From Bradyrhizobium sp. WSM1743 (GTDB taxonomy: Bacteria > Pseudomonadota > Alphaproteobacteria > Rhizobiales > Xanthobacteraceae), in NCBI RefSeq assembly GCF_000473065.1, contig NZ_AXAZ01000001.1, positions 372,001-436,000 of the forward strand: a DNA stretch of 64,000 bases, in the 5' to 3' direction. This document shows, in pieces, positions 51,633-60,488 of this stretch. Position 1 is the stretch's first letter. Every line of letters begins with the position of its first letter. The notes beneath the pieces were generated by a model. That model was not told the origin of the DNA and did not search any database. It saw only the letters and a program-made list of their open reading frames with translations. The position numbers and the translations under genes are program-made.

Positions 51633-52508
51633 ATGACCGACGCCCCCGCCTACGTGCCGCCCAAAGTCTGGACCTGGAACAAGGAGAATGGCGGGCAGTT
51701 CGCCAGCATCAACCGCCCGATCGCCGGCCCCACCCACGACAAGGAGCTGCCGGTCGGCAAGCACCCCCTCCAGCTCTATTCGCTGGGGACGCCGAACGGG
51801 GTGAAGGTCACTGTGATGCTGGAGGAACTGCTGGCGCTCGGCCACAAGGGGGCCGAGTACGACGCCTGGCTGATCAGGATCGGCAATGGCGACCAGTTCG
51901 GCAGCGGTTTTGTCGATATCAATCCGAACTCGAAAATCCCCGCGCTGATGGATCGCTCGGGTCCGGAGCCGATCCGGGTGTTCGAGTCCGGCTCGATCCT
52001 GTTCTATCTCGCCGAGAAGTTCGGCGCCTTCCTGCCGAAGGACATCAAGACCCGTACTGAAGCCATGTCCTGGCTGTTCTGGCAGATGGGCAGCGCGCCC
52101 TATCTCGGCGGCGGCTTCGGCCATTTCTACGCCTATGCGCCGACCAAGATCGAATACGCCATCGACCGTTTCGCGATGGAGACAAAGCGCCAGCTCGACG
52201 TGCTCGACCGGCGTCTCGCCGACAACGAATATCTCGCGGGCAAGGAGTACACCATCGCCGACATCGCGGTGTGGCCCTGGTATGGCGCGCTCGCCAAGGG
52301 GCTGGTCTATGGCGCCGGCGAATTCCTCTCGGTGCAGGACTACAAGAACGTGCAGCGCTGGACCGACCAGATCGCCAAGCGTCCGGCCGTGAAGCGCGGC
52401 CGCATGGTCAACCGTGTCTCCGGCGACCCCGCGAGCCAGCTGCACGAGCGTCACGACGCGAGCGATTTCGAAACGAAGACGCAGGACAAGCTCGCGCCCG
52501 CGACGTAG
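51633..52508 (+). CDS. yghU: Glutathione S-transferase-family protein, YghU type
   Basis: The 291-residue protein fits the YghU/Ure2-like class: a long N-terminal extension (WTWNKENGGQFASINRPIAG), LYSLGTPNGVKVTVMLEEL around residue 50 beginning the thioredoxin-like domain, SKIPALMDR and ESGSILFYLAEKFG, then a helical C-terminal domain with YTIADIAVWPWYG. YghU reduces organic peroxides and disulfide-bonded glutathione in E. coli. The ATG at 51633 follows GGAG. Divergent from the nitronate monooxygenase gene. Confidence 0.88.
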   Translation: MTDAPAYVPPKVWTWNKENGGQFASINRPIAGPTHDKELPVGKHPLQLYSLGTPNGVKVTVMLEELLALGHKGAEYDAWLIRIGNGDQFGSGFVDINPNSKIPALMDRSGPEPIRVFESGSILFYLAEKFGAFLPKDIKTRTEAMSWLFWQMGSAPYLGGGFGHFYAYAPTKIEYAIDRFAMETKRQLDVLDRRLADNEYLAGKEYTIADIAVWPWYGALAKGLVYGAGEFLSVQDYKNVQRWTDQIAKRPAVKRGRMVNRVSGDPASQLHERHDASDFETKTQDKLAPAT

Positions 52509-52516
52509 CGTCTTTA

Positions 52517-52682
52517 CCTCTCCCCGCTTGCGGGGGGAGGTCGAATTCGATCGCAGATCGAATTCGGGTGAGGGGGTACAGGTCTCACTGCCATCTCATC
52601 TGTGGAGAGAGGCCCCTCACCCCAACCCTCTCAGCGCGAGCGAAGCTCGTCGCGACCCCGTAAGAACGGGGAGAGGGAGAGG
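52517..52682. repeat. Intergenic palindrome, class C (copy 2)
   Basis: CCTCTCCCCGC and GGGTGAGGGGG on the left, CCCCTCACCCCAACCCTCTC and GGGGAGAGGGAGAGG on the right. The inner GAATTCGATC-GCA-GATCGAATTC is a perfect inverted repeat. Lies between convergent YghU and acyl-CoA dehydrogenase genes. Confidence 0.85.
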
Positions 52683-52690
52683 AGAGACCT

Positions 52691-53968
52691 TCACGCCATG
52701 CTCAGCTCATGGCGTCCCACCACCATCCAGTGCACCTCGTCCGGACCGTCGGCAAAACGCAGATGCCGCACGTCCTGATACATCTCCGCGAGCGGGGTCC
52801 AGTGCGAGATGCCGGTGGCGCCGTGCATCTGGATGGCCTGGTCGATGATCTTGCAGGCGCGCTCGGGCACCATGGCCTTGACCATGGAAACCCAGACGCG
52901 GGCTTCCTTGTTGCCGAGCACGTCCATCGCCTTGGCGGCCTTCAGCACCATCAGCCGCATCGCCTCGATTTCGCAGCGCGCCTGCGCGATGATCTGCATG
53001 TTGCCGCCGAGATGGGCGATCTTCTTGCCGAAGGCTTCGCGGGTGAGGCCTCGCTGCACCATGAGGTCGAGCGCCTTCTCGGCCTTGCCGATGGTGCGCA
53101 TGCAGTGATGGATGCGGCCCGGTCCGAGGCGGAGCTGCGAGATCTCGAAGCCGCGGCCTTCACCGAGCAGGATGTTCTCCTTCGGCACGCGGACATTGTT
53201 GAAGCGCATGTGCATGTGGCCGCGCGGCGCGTGGTCCTGGCCGAACACGTACATGGGGCCGAGCACCTCGACGCCGGGCGTGTCGCGCGGCACCAGGATC
53301 TGCGACTGCTGCTTGCTCGGCGGTGCATCGGGATTGGTCTTCACCATCACGATGAGGATCTTGCAGCGGGGATCGCCGAGACCTGAGATGTAGTACTTCT
53401 CGCCGTTGATGACCCATTCGTCGCCGACGAGCTTTGCCGTGGTCGAGATGTTCTTGGCATCGGAGGAGGCGACGTTCGGCTCGGTCATGACATAGGCCGA
53501 GCGGATCTCGCCGTTGAGCAGCGGCTTCAGCCACTTCTCCTTCTGCTCCTTGGTGCCGACGCGCTCCAGCACCTCCATGTTGCCGGTATCCGGCGCCGAG
53601 CAGTTCATGGTCTCGGACGCCAGCGGGCTCTTGCCGAGCTCGGCTGCGATATAGGCATAGTCGAGATTCTTCAGGCCCTGGCCGGTTTCGTCATCGGGCA
53701 GGAAGAAGTTCCAGAGGCCTTCCTGCTTGGCCTTGTTCTTGGCCTTCTCCAGCACCTCGAGCTGCTTCGGCGTAAAACTCCAGCGATCCTCCTTGCCTTC
53801 TCCTGCCTTGGCGAACTCGATCGACATCGGCTCGACGGTGTCGCGGATGAATTTCTTGACGTGATCGTAGAGCGGCCGGACCTGATCCGACATGCGGAGA
53901 TCGTTGAGCTCGTCGCCGGGATTGAGGGTGTAATTGGTGGTGCGGGGAATGTAGGTGTGTTTTGTCAT
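52691..53968 (-). CDS. Acyl-CoA dehydrogenase, ACAD10/ACAD11-like
   Basis: The 425-residue flavoprotein has the acyl-CoA dehydrogenase fold (AYVMTEPNVASSDAKN near residue 165; WVINGEKYYISGLGD). Its last third carries the block FEISQLRLGPGRIHHCMRT and the end RFADGPDEVHW, which are marks of the ACAD10/11 branch. In that branch the enzyme works with an APH-like kinase on 4-hydroxyacyl-CoA; a matching kinase gene lies 2.6 kb away at 56553. ATG 53968 follows GGGAGGAACA; the open frame to 54058 is rejected. Activity on ordinary acyl-CoA remains possible. Confidence 0.9.
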   Translation of the reverse strand: MTKHTYIPRTTNYTLNPGDELNDLRMSDQVRPLYDHVKKFIRDTVEPMSIEFAKAGEGKEDRWSFTPKQLEVLEKAKNKAKQEGLWNFFLPDDETGQGLKNLDYAYIAAELGKSPLASETMNCSAPDTGNMEVLERVGTKEQKEKWLKPLLNGEIRSAYVMTEPNVASSDAKNISTTAKLVGDEWVINGEKYYISGLGDPRCKILIVMVKTNPDAPPSKQQSQILVPRDTPGVEVLGPMYVFGQDHAPRGHMHMRFNNVRVPKENILLGEGRGFEISQLRLGPGRIHHCMRTIGKAEKALDLMVQRGLTREAFGKKIAHLGGNMQIIAQARCEIEAMRLMVLKAAKAMDVLGNKEARVWVSMVKAMVPERACKIIDQAIQMHGATGISHWTPLAEMYQDVRHLRFADGPDEVHWMVVGRHELSMA

Positions 53969-54328
53969 TGTTCCTCCCGGGGACGCTGAGATCATGCTGG
54001 GGCAAGAATAGTCGCAGCGTTGCGAAAGTGCGAGCGCGCATTTTTCACGTAGGGCCATGCCATGCGATGGAATATCGCGAGGCCGTTTGAAATGTTGTTT
54101 GAATGGTGTGGGGGGCGGCAGGCGCGCGCCTCACTCTCCGCGGTCATCGCCCGACTTGATCGGGCGATCCAGTATTCCAGAGACCGCAGTGATGAATCGA
54201 GAAGCCGCGGCGTACTGGATGCCCCGGTCCCGTCTTCGCCAAGGCTACGCCGGGGCAAGAGTGCTCGGCGCGCCGGAGCTTTAGCGAAGGCGGCAAGCCG
54301 GGGCATGACAGCTGTGGGTGTGGCTAGC
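53969..54328. other. 360-base gene-free gap, mostly a class E repeat
   Basis: Between the acyl-CoA dehydrogenase start and the VOC gene stop, both on the minus strand. Bases 54143-54309 are a class E palindrome; 53969-54142 should hold the promoter of the dehydrogenase gene, but no clear boxes were recognised. No conserved ORF. Confidence 0.6.
54143..54309. repeat. Intergenic palindrome, class E (copy 1, extended)
   Basis: GTCATCGCCCGACTTGATCG followed by GGCGATCCAGTATTCCAGAG on the left, and CGTACTGGATGCCCCGGT with GGGGCATGAC on the right. A shorter copy is at 57941-58042; this one has an extra stretch of about 65 bases near the right end (GTCTTCGCCAAGGCTACGCC region). Confidence 0.85.
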
Positions 54329-54709
54329 TCACGCCGGCATCCGATGCATCGCGCAGATCTTGTTGCCGTCGAGGTCGCGCAGATAGGCGAGATAGAGCTT
54401 GCCGCCCGGGCCCTGGCGAATGCCGGGCGGATCCTCGATAGATTTCGCGCCAGCCGCGACGCCCGCTGCGTGCCATTGATCTACCTGCTCTGGCGAATTG
54501 CAGGCAAAGCCGATCGTGCCGCCATTCGCGCAGGTCGCCGGCTCGCCGTTGATCGGCTTCGACACCGAGAAGACGCCGGTCTTGGTGATGTAGAAGATGC
54601 GATGGCCGTCGCCTCTGGCTGGCCGCACCTCGAGCGTGCCGAGCAGCTGGTCGTAGAACGCCTTGGCCTTGTCCAGGTCGTTGGTGCCGATCATGACGTG
54701 TGAAAACAT
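54329..54709 (-). CDS. VOC (glyoxalase/bleomycin-resistance) family protein
   Basis: The 126-residue protein is a single VOC domain: FSHVMIGTNDLDKAKAFYDQ at the start holds the first metal His, HRIFYITKT follows, and the C-terminal end has YLAYLRDLDGNKICAMH. It may be a lyase, isomerase or binding protein; no substrate can be read. It is downstream of the SDR gene on the same strand, beyond a class F repeat. Confidence 0.85.
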   Translation of the reverse strand: MFSHVMIGTNDLDKAKAFYDQLLGTLEVRPARGDGHRIFYITKTGVFSVSKPINGEPATCANGGTIGFACNSPEQVDQWHAAGVAAGAKSIEDPPGIRQGPGGKLYLAYLRDLDGNKICAMHRMPA

Positions 54710-54730
54710 TTGCCCGTTCCCTCAGAATTT

Positions 54731-54815
54731 GTAGCCCGGATGGAGCGTAGCGAAATCCGGGGTCTTGCCTCACGTTACGCCGGTCCCGGATTGCGCTGCG
54801 CTCCATCCGGGCCAC
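54731..54815. repeat. Intergenic palindrome, class F (copy 2)
   Basis: GTAGCCCGGATGGAGCG on the left, CGCTCCATCCGGGCCAC on the right, with ATCCGGGG/CCCGGAT inside. It occupies nearly all of the gap between the SDR stop and the VOC start. Confidence 0.85.
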
Positions 54816-54821
54816 GAAATC

Positions 54822-55601
54822 TCAAAACGCCGTATAGCCGCCGTCGATGACGAACGTATCCGCTGTGTGATAGGACGACGCCTTGCTCATCAGGTACACC
54901 GCGATGCCACCGAAGTCAGATGCCTCGCCGAAGCGGCGCTGCGGAATCCGCGGCATGACGTTGGCGACGAACTTGTCGTTGGCCATGAGCCCTGCGGTCA
55001 TGTCGCTCTTGATCCAGCCGGGCAGGATCGCGTTTGCGGTGACCCCGTAACGCGCCAGCTCGACGCCGAGCGCGCGCACCAGCGCGTTGATCGCGGCCTT
55101 GGTCGCGGCATAGTGCTCGTTGCGCGCGGTGCCGAAGATCGAGGCGAGGCTCGAGGTCGCAACCAGTCGGCCAAAGGCATCGCCGGCATTGGCGCGATCC
55201 GTCATGTGCTTCGCCGCGGCCTGGAACGCGTGGAACACGCCATCGAGGTTGGTCGCAAACATCGTGCGCCATTCCTCCTCGGTGCGCTCGATGAAGGAGC
55301 GCCGGCCGCCGCCGCCGATGCCGGCATTGGCGAAGCAGCCGTCGACCCGGCCGAAGGTATCGAGCGTCGCCTTCAGCGCGGCATTGACCGAGGCCCGGTC
55401 GGTGACGTCGCAGACGCGGGTATCGACCTTGCCGGAAAGACCGGCCAGGTTCGCGGCAGCAGCCTTGTTCTTGTCGGGATTGCGGCCCCAGATCGAGACG
55501 TTGCAACCCTGGCCGGCAAGCGCCTGTGCAATGCCGAGCCCGATGCCGCCATTGCCGCCGGTGATCACGGCGACGCGGCCGGAGAGGTCGAAAATGTTCA
55601 T
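54822..55601 (-). CDS. SDR-family NAD(P)-dependent oxidoreductase
   Basis: The 259-residue classical SDR has TGGNGGIGLGIA (residues 14-25), NAGIGGG and the complete active site: Ser in TSSLAS and YAATKAA with Tyr and Lys. It probably oxidises or reduces a hydroxyl/keto group on an acyl or small substrate. MNIFDLSG at 55601 was chosen over an open frame to 55634. It is divergent from the crotonase-kinase-DUF6285 unit and could be the LvaD-like dehydrogenase of that system, which is inference. Confidence 0.88.
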   Translation of the reverse strand: MNIFDLSGRVAVITGGNGGIGLGIAQALAGQGCNVSIWGRNPDKNKAAAANLAGLSGKVDTRVCDVTDRASVNAALKATLDTFGRVDGCFANAGIGGGGRRSFIERTEEEWRTMFATNLDGVFHAFQAAAKHMTDRANAGDAFGRLVATSSLASIFGTARNEHYAATKAAINALVRALGVELARYGVTANAILPGWIKSDMTAGLMANDKFVANVMPRIPQRRFGEASDFGGIAVYLMSKASSYHTADTFVIDGGYTAF

Positions 55602-55767
55602 GGCGCGTTTCCTGTTTCTTGGTCTGCGGCCCATCAGCCGCTGCGCACAAGATTGCTTGCTATGCTCCGATCACCATGGACAAGGTCGCGACAAAAATCA
55701 AATATGCGCCCCGGCAAAATGAATTCCGGTCTGCGAAACTGACGCAGGCGCAACTGATGAGGAAACC

Positions 55768-56556
55768 ATGCAGTTCAAACACGTCACGCTCGATTTCGAT
55801 GGATCGGTCGCGATCCTCAAGCTCGACCATCAGGAGGTGATGAACGCGGTCTCCGTGGACATGCTGGGCGGCCTCGCCGAAGCACTCGATGCGATCGAGG
55901 AGAAGAGGGACGAGGTGCGCTGCGTGGTGCTGACCGGCGCGGGCCGCGCGTTCTGCACCGGCGCCAATCTCCAGGGCCGCAACAATCAATCGAAGAAGAC
56001 CAAGGCCGGCCTGACGTTGGAGACCGGCTTTCACCCCTTCCTGCGCCGCATCCGCAATCTGCACTGCCCGATCGTGACCGCGGTCAACGGTCCCGCCGCC
56101 GGCGCCGGCATGAGCTTCGCGCTGCTCGGCGACATGATCCTGTGCGCGCGCTCGGCCTATTTCCTGCAGGCCTTCCGCCGCATCGGCCTCGTGCCGGATT
56201 GCGGCTCGACCTGGCTCTTGCCGCGGCTCGTCGGCCGCGCGCGCTCGATCGAATTGTCGCTGATGGGCGAGCGGCTGCCGGCCGAGAAGGCGCTGGAATG
56301 GGGCCTGGTCAACCGCGTCTACGACGACGGCGTGCTGATGGAGGAGGCGATGAAGCTCGCGCGCGAGCTCGCCAGCGGGCCGACGGTCGCACTGTCGCTG
56401 ATCCGCAAGCTCTATTGGGACAGCCCCGAAAGTTCCTTCGAGGATCAGCTCAACCTCGAATTCCAGTGCCAGCTTCGCGCCGGCGACACCCAGGATTTTC
56501 GCGAGGGCGTCGGCGCATTCCTGGAGAAGCGTCCCGCGCAGTTCAAGGGCAAATGA
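55768..56556 (+). CDS. Enoyl-CoA hydratase/isomerase family protein (PaaG-like)
   Basis: The 262-residue crotonase has the oxyanion-hole blocks GRAFCTGANLQG (about 61-72) and NGPAAGAGMSFALLGD (about 109-124). The segment RIGLVPDCGSTWLLP puts Asp where hydratases have the second Glu, as in PaaG-type isomerases, so isomerisation rather than hydration is likely. GAGGAAACC precedes the ATG. It overlaps the kinase gene by 4 bases (ATGA). Confidence 0.9.
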   Translation: MQFKHVTLDFDGSVAILKLDHQEVMNAVSVDMLGGLAEALDAIEEKRDEVRCVVLTGAGRAFCTGANLQGRNNQSKKTKAGLTLETGFHPFLRRIRNLHCPIVTAVNGPAAGAGMSFALLGDMILCARSAYFLQAFRRIGLVPDCGSTWLLPRLVGRARSIELSLMGERLPAEKALEWGLVNRVYDDGVLMEEAMKLARELASGPTVALSLIRKLYWDSPESSFEDQLNLEFQCQLRAGDTQDFREGVGAFLEKRPAQFKGK

Positions 56557-57539
56557 TCGAGACGGAGCTTTCGCGCAGCGTCAAGCGCTGGTGCAAGGGG
56601 GCAACCGGCGTCACAGGCGCCGCAAAACTGTCCGGCGGCGCCAGCCAGGAAACCTGGCGCTTCGACATCGTGCATCCCGATGGGCCGATCGGCGCGATCC
56701 TGCGTCGCTCACCGAAGGGCTATGGCGCGGCGCCGTCGCGTGCGGCCGGTCTTGCCGCTGAAGCGCAGCTGATGCAGCTCGCGTTTGAGGCCGGCGTGCC
56801 GTCGCCGCGCGTGATGCATGTGCTGACGCCGGAGGACGATCTCGGCACCGGCTTCATCATGCAGCGGGTCGAGGGCGAGACCATCGCGCGCAAGATTCTG
56901 CGCGATGAGGAGTACGCGGCGGCGCGGCCGCATCTCGCACGGCAGATCGGTGGCATTCTCGCTGGCCTGCATCGACTGCCAAAAGACAAGCTGCCGGCGC
57001 TGCGCAGCCGCGGCGCGACCCAGGAGATCGCCGAGTTCGAACGCGACTATCGCAGCCTGAACTGGCCCAAGCCTGTGTTCGAGCTGGCGTTGCGCTGGCT
57101 GCGTGACCACGATCCCGGTCCTGCGGCCGAGACGACGCTGGTGCACGGCGACTTCCGCAACGGCAATCTCATCATCGGCGCGGATGGCGTTCGCGCGGTG
57201 CTCGACTGGGAGCTCGCTCATCTCGGCGATCCCATGGAGGATCTCGGCTGGGTCTGCGTCAACTCCTGGCGTTTTGGCGAGATCGACAAGCCGGTCGGCG
57301 GCTTTGGCTCGCGCGAGGAGCTGTTCGCGGGCTACGAGGCCGCGGGCCGCAAGGTTGATCCAGCGCGCGTCAAATTCTGGGAAGTGATGGGAACACTGCG
57401 CTGGGGCATCATGTGCGGCGGCATGATGCAGCGTTTTCGCGAAGGGCCCGACCATTCCATGGAGCGCGCCATGATCGGCCGTCGCGCCTCCGAGACCGAG
57501 ATCGATCTGTTGCGGCTCCTGGCGCCGCGCGGGAGCTGA
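56553..57539 (+). CDS. APH-like acyl-CoA-linked kinase (LvaA / ACAD10-11 kinase-domain type)
   Basis: The 328-residue protein has a protein-kinase-like fold: LSGGASQETWRFDI as the nucleotide loop (27-40), LVHGDFRNGNLII with catalytic Asp200 and Asn205, and VLDWELAHLGDP with metal-binding Asp218. It resembles phosphotransferases found with acyl-CoA dehydrogenases, not antibiotic kinases. In the levulinate pathway LvaA phosphorylates the 4-hydroxyl of an acyl-CoA. It is coupled to the crotonase gene upstream and 3 bases from the DUF6285 gene downstream. Confidence 0.9.
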   Translation: MIETELSRSVKRWCKGATGVTGAAKLSGGASQETWRFDIVHPDGPIGAILRRSPKGYGAAPSRAAGLAAEAQLMQLAFEAGVPSPRVMHVLTPEDDLGTGFIMQRVEGETIARKILRDEEYAAARPHLARQIGGILAGLHRLPKDKLPALRSRGATQEIAEFERDYRSLNWPKPVFELALRWLRDHDPGPAAETTLVHGDFRNGNLIIGADGVRAVLDWELAHLGDPMEDLGWVCVNSWRFGEIDKPVGGFGSREELFAGYEAAGRKVDPARVKFWEVMGTLRWGIMCGGMMQRFREGPDHSMERAMIGRRASETEIDLLRLLAPRGS

Positions 57540-57542
57540 CGC

Positions 57543-57920
57543 ATGCAGGACGAACCGACGCCGATCGAGCTGACGAAAGCAGTCGCCGACTTCCTCCGCA
57601 GCGACATCGCGCCGCTGATCTCCGGCCATCAGGCCTTCAAGCTGCGCGTCGCCATCAACATCCTCGATCTCGTGACGCGGCAGCTGACGCAGGAGGAGGG
57701 GAGTGACGCGAAGGAGGTGGAGCGCCTGCGCGCGCTGCTCGGCATGGACGGAACGGTCACCGAGCTCAACCGCGCGCTCGCCGAGCGAATAGCGAAAGGC
57801 GAGATTGACCTCACAACGCCCGGACTCGCCGAGCATCTCTGGGCGACCACGCTGGACAAGCTCGCCGTCGATCAGCCGAACTACGCCTCGTACAAGCGGG
57901 AGCTGGAGCGGGGCGAGTAG
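57543..57920 (+). CDS. DUF6285 small protein, probable partner of the APH-like kinase (LvaB-like)
   Basis: The 125-residue protein is mostly helical and lacks catalytic motifs (ELTKAVADFLRSDIAPLISG, then FKLRVAINILDLVTRQL). The pattern fits DUF6285, which is regularly found beside acyl-CoA-linked APH kinases. In Pseudomonas putida the small LvaB is needed for LvaA kinase activity; I infer the same role here from gene order. It begins 3 bases after the kinase stop. Confidence 0.82.
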   Translation: MQDEPTPIELTKAVADFLRSDIAPLISGHQAFKLRVAINILDLVTRQLTQEEGSDAKEVERLRALLGMDGTVTELNRALAERIAKGEIDLTTPGLAEHLWATTLDKLAVDQPNYASYKRELERGE

Positions 57921-57940
57921 GCAGCGCCACATTTTCTGCT

Positions 57941-58042
57941 GTCATCGCCCGGCTTGACCGGGCGATCCAGTATTCCAGAGACGGCAGTGAGCCACGTAGA
58001 AGCCGCGGCGTACTGGATGCCCCGGTCGAGCCGGGGCATGAC
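57941..58042. repeat. Intergenic palindrome, class E (copy 2)
   Basis: GTCATCGCCCGGCTTGACCG then GGCGATCCAGTATTCCAGAG, and on the right CGTACTGGATGCCCCGGTCG with GCCGGGGCATGAC. It lies between the convergent DUF6285 and crotonase genes. Confidence 0.87.
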
Positions 58043-58085
58043 ACCGGTGATGTTGGGCGCGCTCGACGTCGTGACGGTACACCTT

Positions 58086-58865
58086 CTACTTCCCCACCCA
58101 TTTCGGCGGCCGCTTCTCCGCAAACGCCTTTGGGCCCTCGATATAATCCTGCGAGGCCACCATCGCCTGCACCGCCGGATACTCCCGCTGCTCCGCGATG
58201 GCCTGCTCCAGCGAAACGGCGAGCCCCTTCTGGATCGCCTGCTTGGAGGCCCGGATCGACATCGGCGAGTTCTTGGCGATCATCTCGGCCCAGCGCAGCG
58301 CGCCCGCGAGCGCCTCGCCCTGCGGCACCACCTCGTTGACGAAACCGAGCTCAAAACCTTCCTTGGCGCTGACATGGCGCGCGGTAAGGATCATGCCCAT
58401 GGCGCGTTTCAGGCCGATCTGGCGCGGCAGGCGGTGCAGTCCGCCGGCAAGTGCGGCCAGGCCAACGCGTGGCTCGGGCAGGGCGAAGGTCGCGTTCTCC
58501 GCGGCAATGATGAGGTCGCAGGCTAGCGCAATCTCGAAGCCGCCGCCCATGGCCACGCCGTTCACGGCGGCGATGATCGGCTTGTCGCAGTCGAAGCGCG
58601 AGGTCAGGCCGGCAAAGCCGCCCTTGTCCCAGCCGCGCTTGCCACCGGCCGCCTGCCACTTCAGGTCGTTGCCGGCGCAGAACGCCTTGTCGCCGGCGCC
58701 TGTGACGATCGCGATCCACTGTTCGGGATCGGCAGAGAAATCGTCGAATACTTTCTGCAGCTCGAAATGCGCGTCGGTGTGCAGCGCGTTGTAGACCTCA
58801 GGCCGCGACAGCGTAACGATCGTGATCGGACCCTTGCGTTCCACCTTTGAGAATTTCAGCTCCAT
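58086..58865 (-). CDS. Enoyl-CoA hydratase/carnitinyl-CoA dehydratase-like crotonase
   Basis: The 259-residue crotonase has AFCAGNDLKW near residue 62-71, NGVAMGGGFEIALACD near 105-120 and FALPEPRVGLAALAGG, which keeps a Glu in the first catalytic position, while the second is Ala-rich (LAALAGG). Substrate not readable. The ATG at 58865 follows GGGAGCGCACG; the open frame to 59063 enters the divergent promoter region and is rejected. Confidence 0.9.
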   Translation of the reverse strand: MELKFSKVERKGPITIVTLSRPEVYNALHTDAHFELQKVFDDFSADPEQWIAIVTGAGDKAFCAGNDLKWQAAGGKRGWDKGGFAGLTSRFDCDKPIIAAVNGVAMGGGFEIALACDLIIAAENATFALPEPRVGLAALAGGLHRLPRQIGLKRAMGMILTARHVSAKEGFELGFVNEVVPQGEALAGALRWAEMIAKNSPMSIRASKQAIQKGLAVSLEQAIAEQREYPAVQAMVASQDYIEGPKAFAEKRPPKWVGK

Positions 58866-59078
58866 CGTGCGCTCCCGGATTTTCTTTCGAAGGAATATTG
58901 GCGCCATACTACCGTGCGGGTGCGCCCGAGCACCATCGAATTGCGCTGGTGCGCCTTGCGTCGTCATCACGTCTCGGCTTGCTTGACTTGCACGCGCTCT
59001 TCTCACCTTAATCGTGCCAAGCAAAAGCGCGCCTAGCGCCTTAACGCAAAACGATAAAATCAATCCGGGAGAGAACCT

Positions 59079-60353
59079 GTGGATTTCTCATTGCCTGCCG
59101 ATCTCGTCGCCTATCTCGGAGAGCTCGACCGTTTCATCGAACGCGAGATCAAGCCGCTGGAAGAGGCCGACGACAACATCCGCTTCTTCGACCATCGCCG
59201 CGAATGGGCGCGCACCGATTTCGAGAATGGCGGCCTGCCGCGCCACGAATGGGAAGCGCTGCTGCGCAAGGCCAAGGATCTCGCCGATGCTGCCGGGCAT
59301 TTGCGTTTTCCGGTGCCAAAGCAATATGGCGGCAAGGACGGCTCCAACCTCTGGATGGCCGTGATCCGCGAGCACTTTGCCGCGAAGGGCCTCGGCCTGC
59401 ACAACGACCTCCAGAACGAGCACTCCATCGTCGGCAATTTCCCGGTCGTCACCATGCTCGACCGCTACGGCCGCGACGATCAGAAGGCGATGATCGACGG
59501 CTCGATCAAGGGCAAGTACCGCATCACCTTTGGTCTGACCGAGCCGCATCACGGCTCGGACGCCACCCACATGGAGACACGCGCGGTGCCTGCGACCCGC
59601 GACAACGTCAAGGGCTGGATCATCAACGGCGAGAAGATGTGGACGACAGGCATGCACGTCGCCACGCATTGCGCGCTGTTCGCGCGCACGTCGGGCAATG
59701 ACGGCGATGCGCGCGGCATCACCTGCTTCCTGGTGCCGGCCAAGAATCCCGGCGTCAAGGTCGAGGAGTACATGTGGACCTTCAACATGCCGACCGATCA
59801 CCCCCGCGTCAGCTTCACCGACGTGTTCGTGCCCGAGGATGCGCTGTTCGGCGAAGTCGGTCGCGGCCTGTCGCTGGCGCAATGCTTCGTGCACCAGAAC
59901 CGCATCCGCCAGGCCGCAAGCTCGCTCGGCGCCGCCGTCTACTGCATCAACGAGAGCGTGAAATATGCGCGCGAGCGAAAGCCGTTCGGCAAGGCGCTCG
60001 CGGAGAACCAGGCGATCCAGTTCCCGCTGGTCGAGCTCGCCACGCAAGCCGAGATGCTGCGTCTTCTGATCCGCAAGACCGCCTGGGAGATGGACCAGCT
60101 CACCGAGGAGCAGGTCGAGCGCACGCTCTCCGACCGCGTCTCCATGTGCAACTACTGGGCAAACCGCCTCTGCTGCGAATCCGCCGACCGCGCCATGCAA
60201 GTCCACGGCGGCATGGGCTACTCACGCCACAAGCCGTTCGAGCACATCTACCGCCACCACCGCCGCTATCGCATCACCGAAGGCAGTGAGGAGATCCAGA
60301 TGCGCAAGGTGGCGGGGTTCTTGTTCGGGTATATGGGGCCGGGGAAGCATTGA
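59079..60353 (+). CDS. Acyl-CoA dehydrogenase family protein
   Basis: The 424-residue flavoprotein has the FAD/substrate blocks ITFGLTEPHHGSDATHME (about 148-165) and WIINGEKMWTTGMH, RKPFGKALAENQAIQF, and the C-terminal YRITEGSEEIQMRKVAG with Glu near the usual catalytic base position. The first 80 residues include an acidic helical stretch (EREIKPLEEADDNIRFFDHR). The GTG start follows GGGAGAG at 6 bases. It is divergent from the crotonase and convergent with the acyl-CoA ligase. Confidence 0.91.
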   Translation: MDFSLPADLVAYLGELDRFIEREIKPLEEADDNIRFFDHRREWARTDFENGGLPRHEWEALLRKAKDLADAAGHLRFPVPKQYGGKDGSNLWMAVIREHFAAKGLGLHNDLQNEHSIVGNFPVVTMLDRYGRDDQKAMIDGSIKGKYRITFGLTEPHHGSDATHMETRAVPATRDNVKGWIINGEKMWTTGMHVATHCALFARTSGNDGDARGITCFLVPAKNPGVKVEEYMWTFNMPTDHPRVSFTDVFVPEDALFGEVGRGLSLAQCFVHQNRIRQAASSLGAAVYCINESVKYARERKPFGKALAENQAIQFPLVELATQAEMLRLLIRKTAWEMDQLTEEQVERTLSDRVSMCNYWANRLCCESADRAMQVHGGMGYSRHKPFEHIYRHHRRYRITEGSEEIQMRKVAGFLFGYMGPGKH

Positions 60354-60362
60354 GGCTGGACC

Positions 60363-60477
60363 GTAGGGTGGGTTAGCCGTGCGATTGCGCGAAGCGCAAT
60401 GCTCGGCGTAACCCACCGATCTCTATCCGCGCGGGCAGCAAAGAGGTGGGTTACGCCTGCGGCTAACCCCACCCTAC
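60363..60477. repeat. Intergenic palindrome, class G
   Basis: GTAGGGTGGGTTAGCCG on the left is inverted as CGGCTAACCCCACCCTAC on the right, and a second pair GGCGTAACCCACC/GGTGGGTTACGCC lies inside. It lies between the convergent dehydrogenase and ligase genes. Single copy here. Confidence 0.88.
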
Positions 60478-60488
60478 GGGCCGCGCGA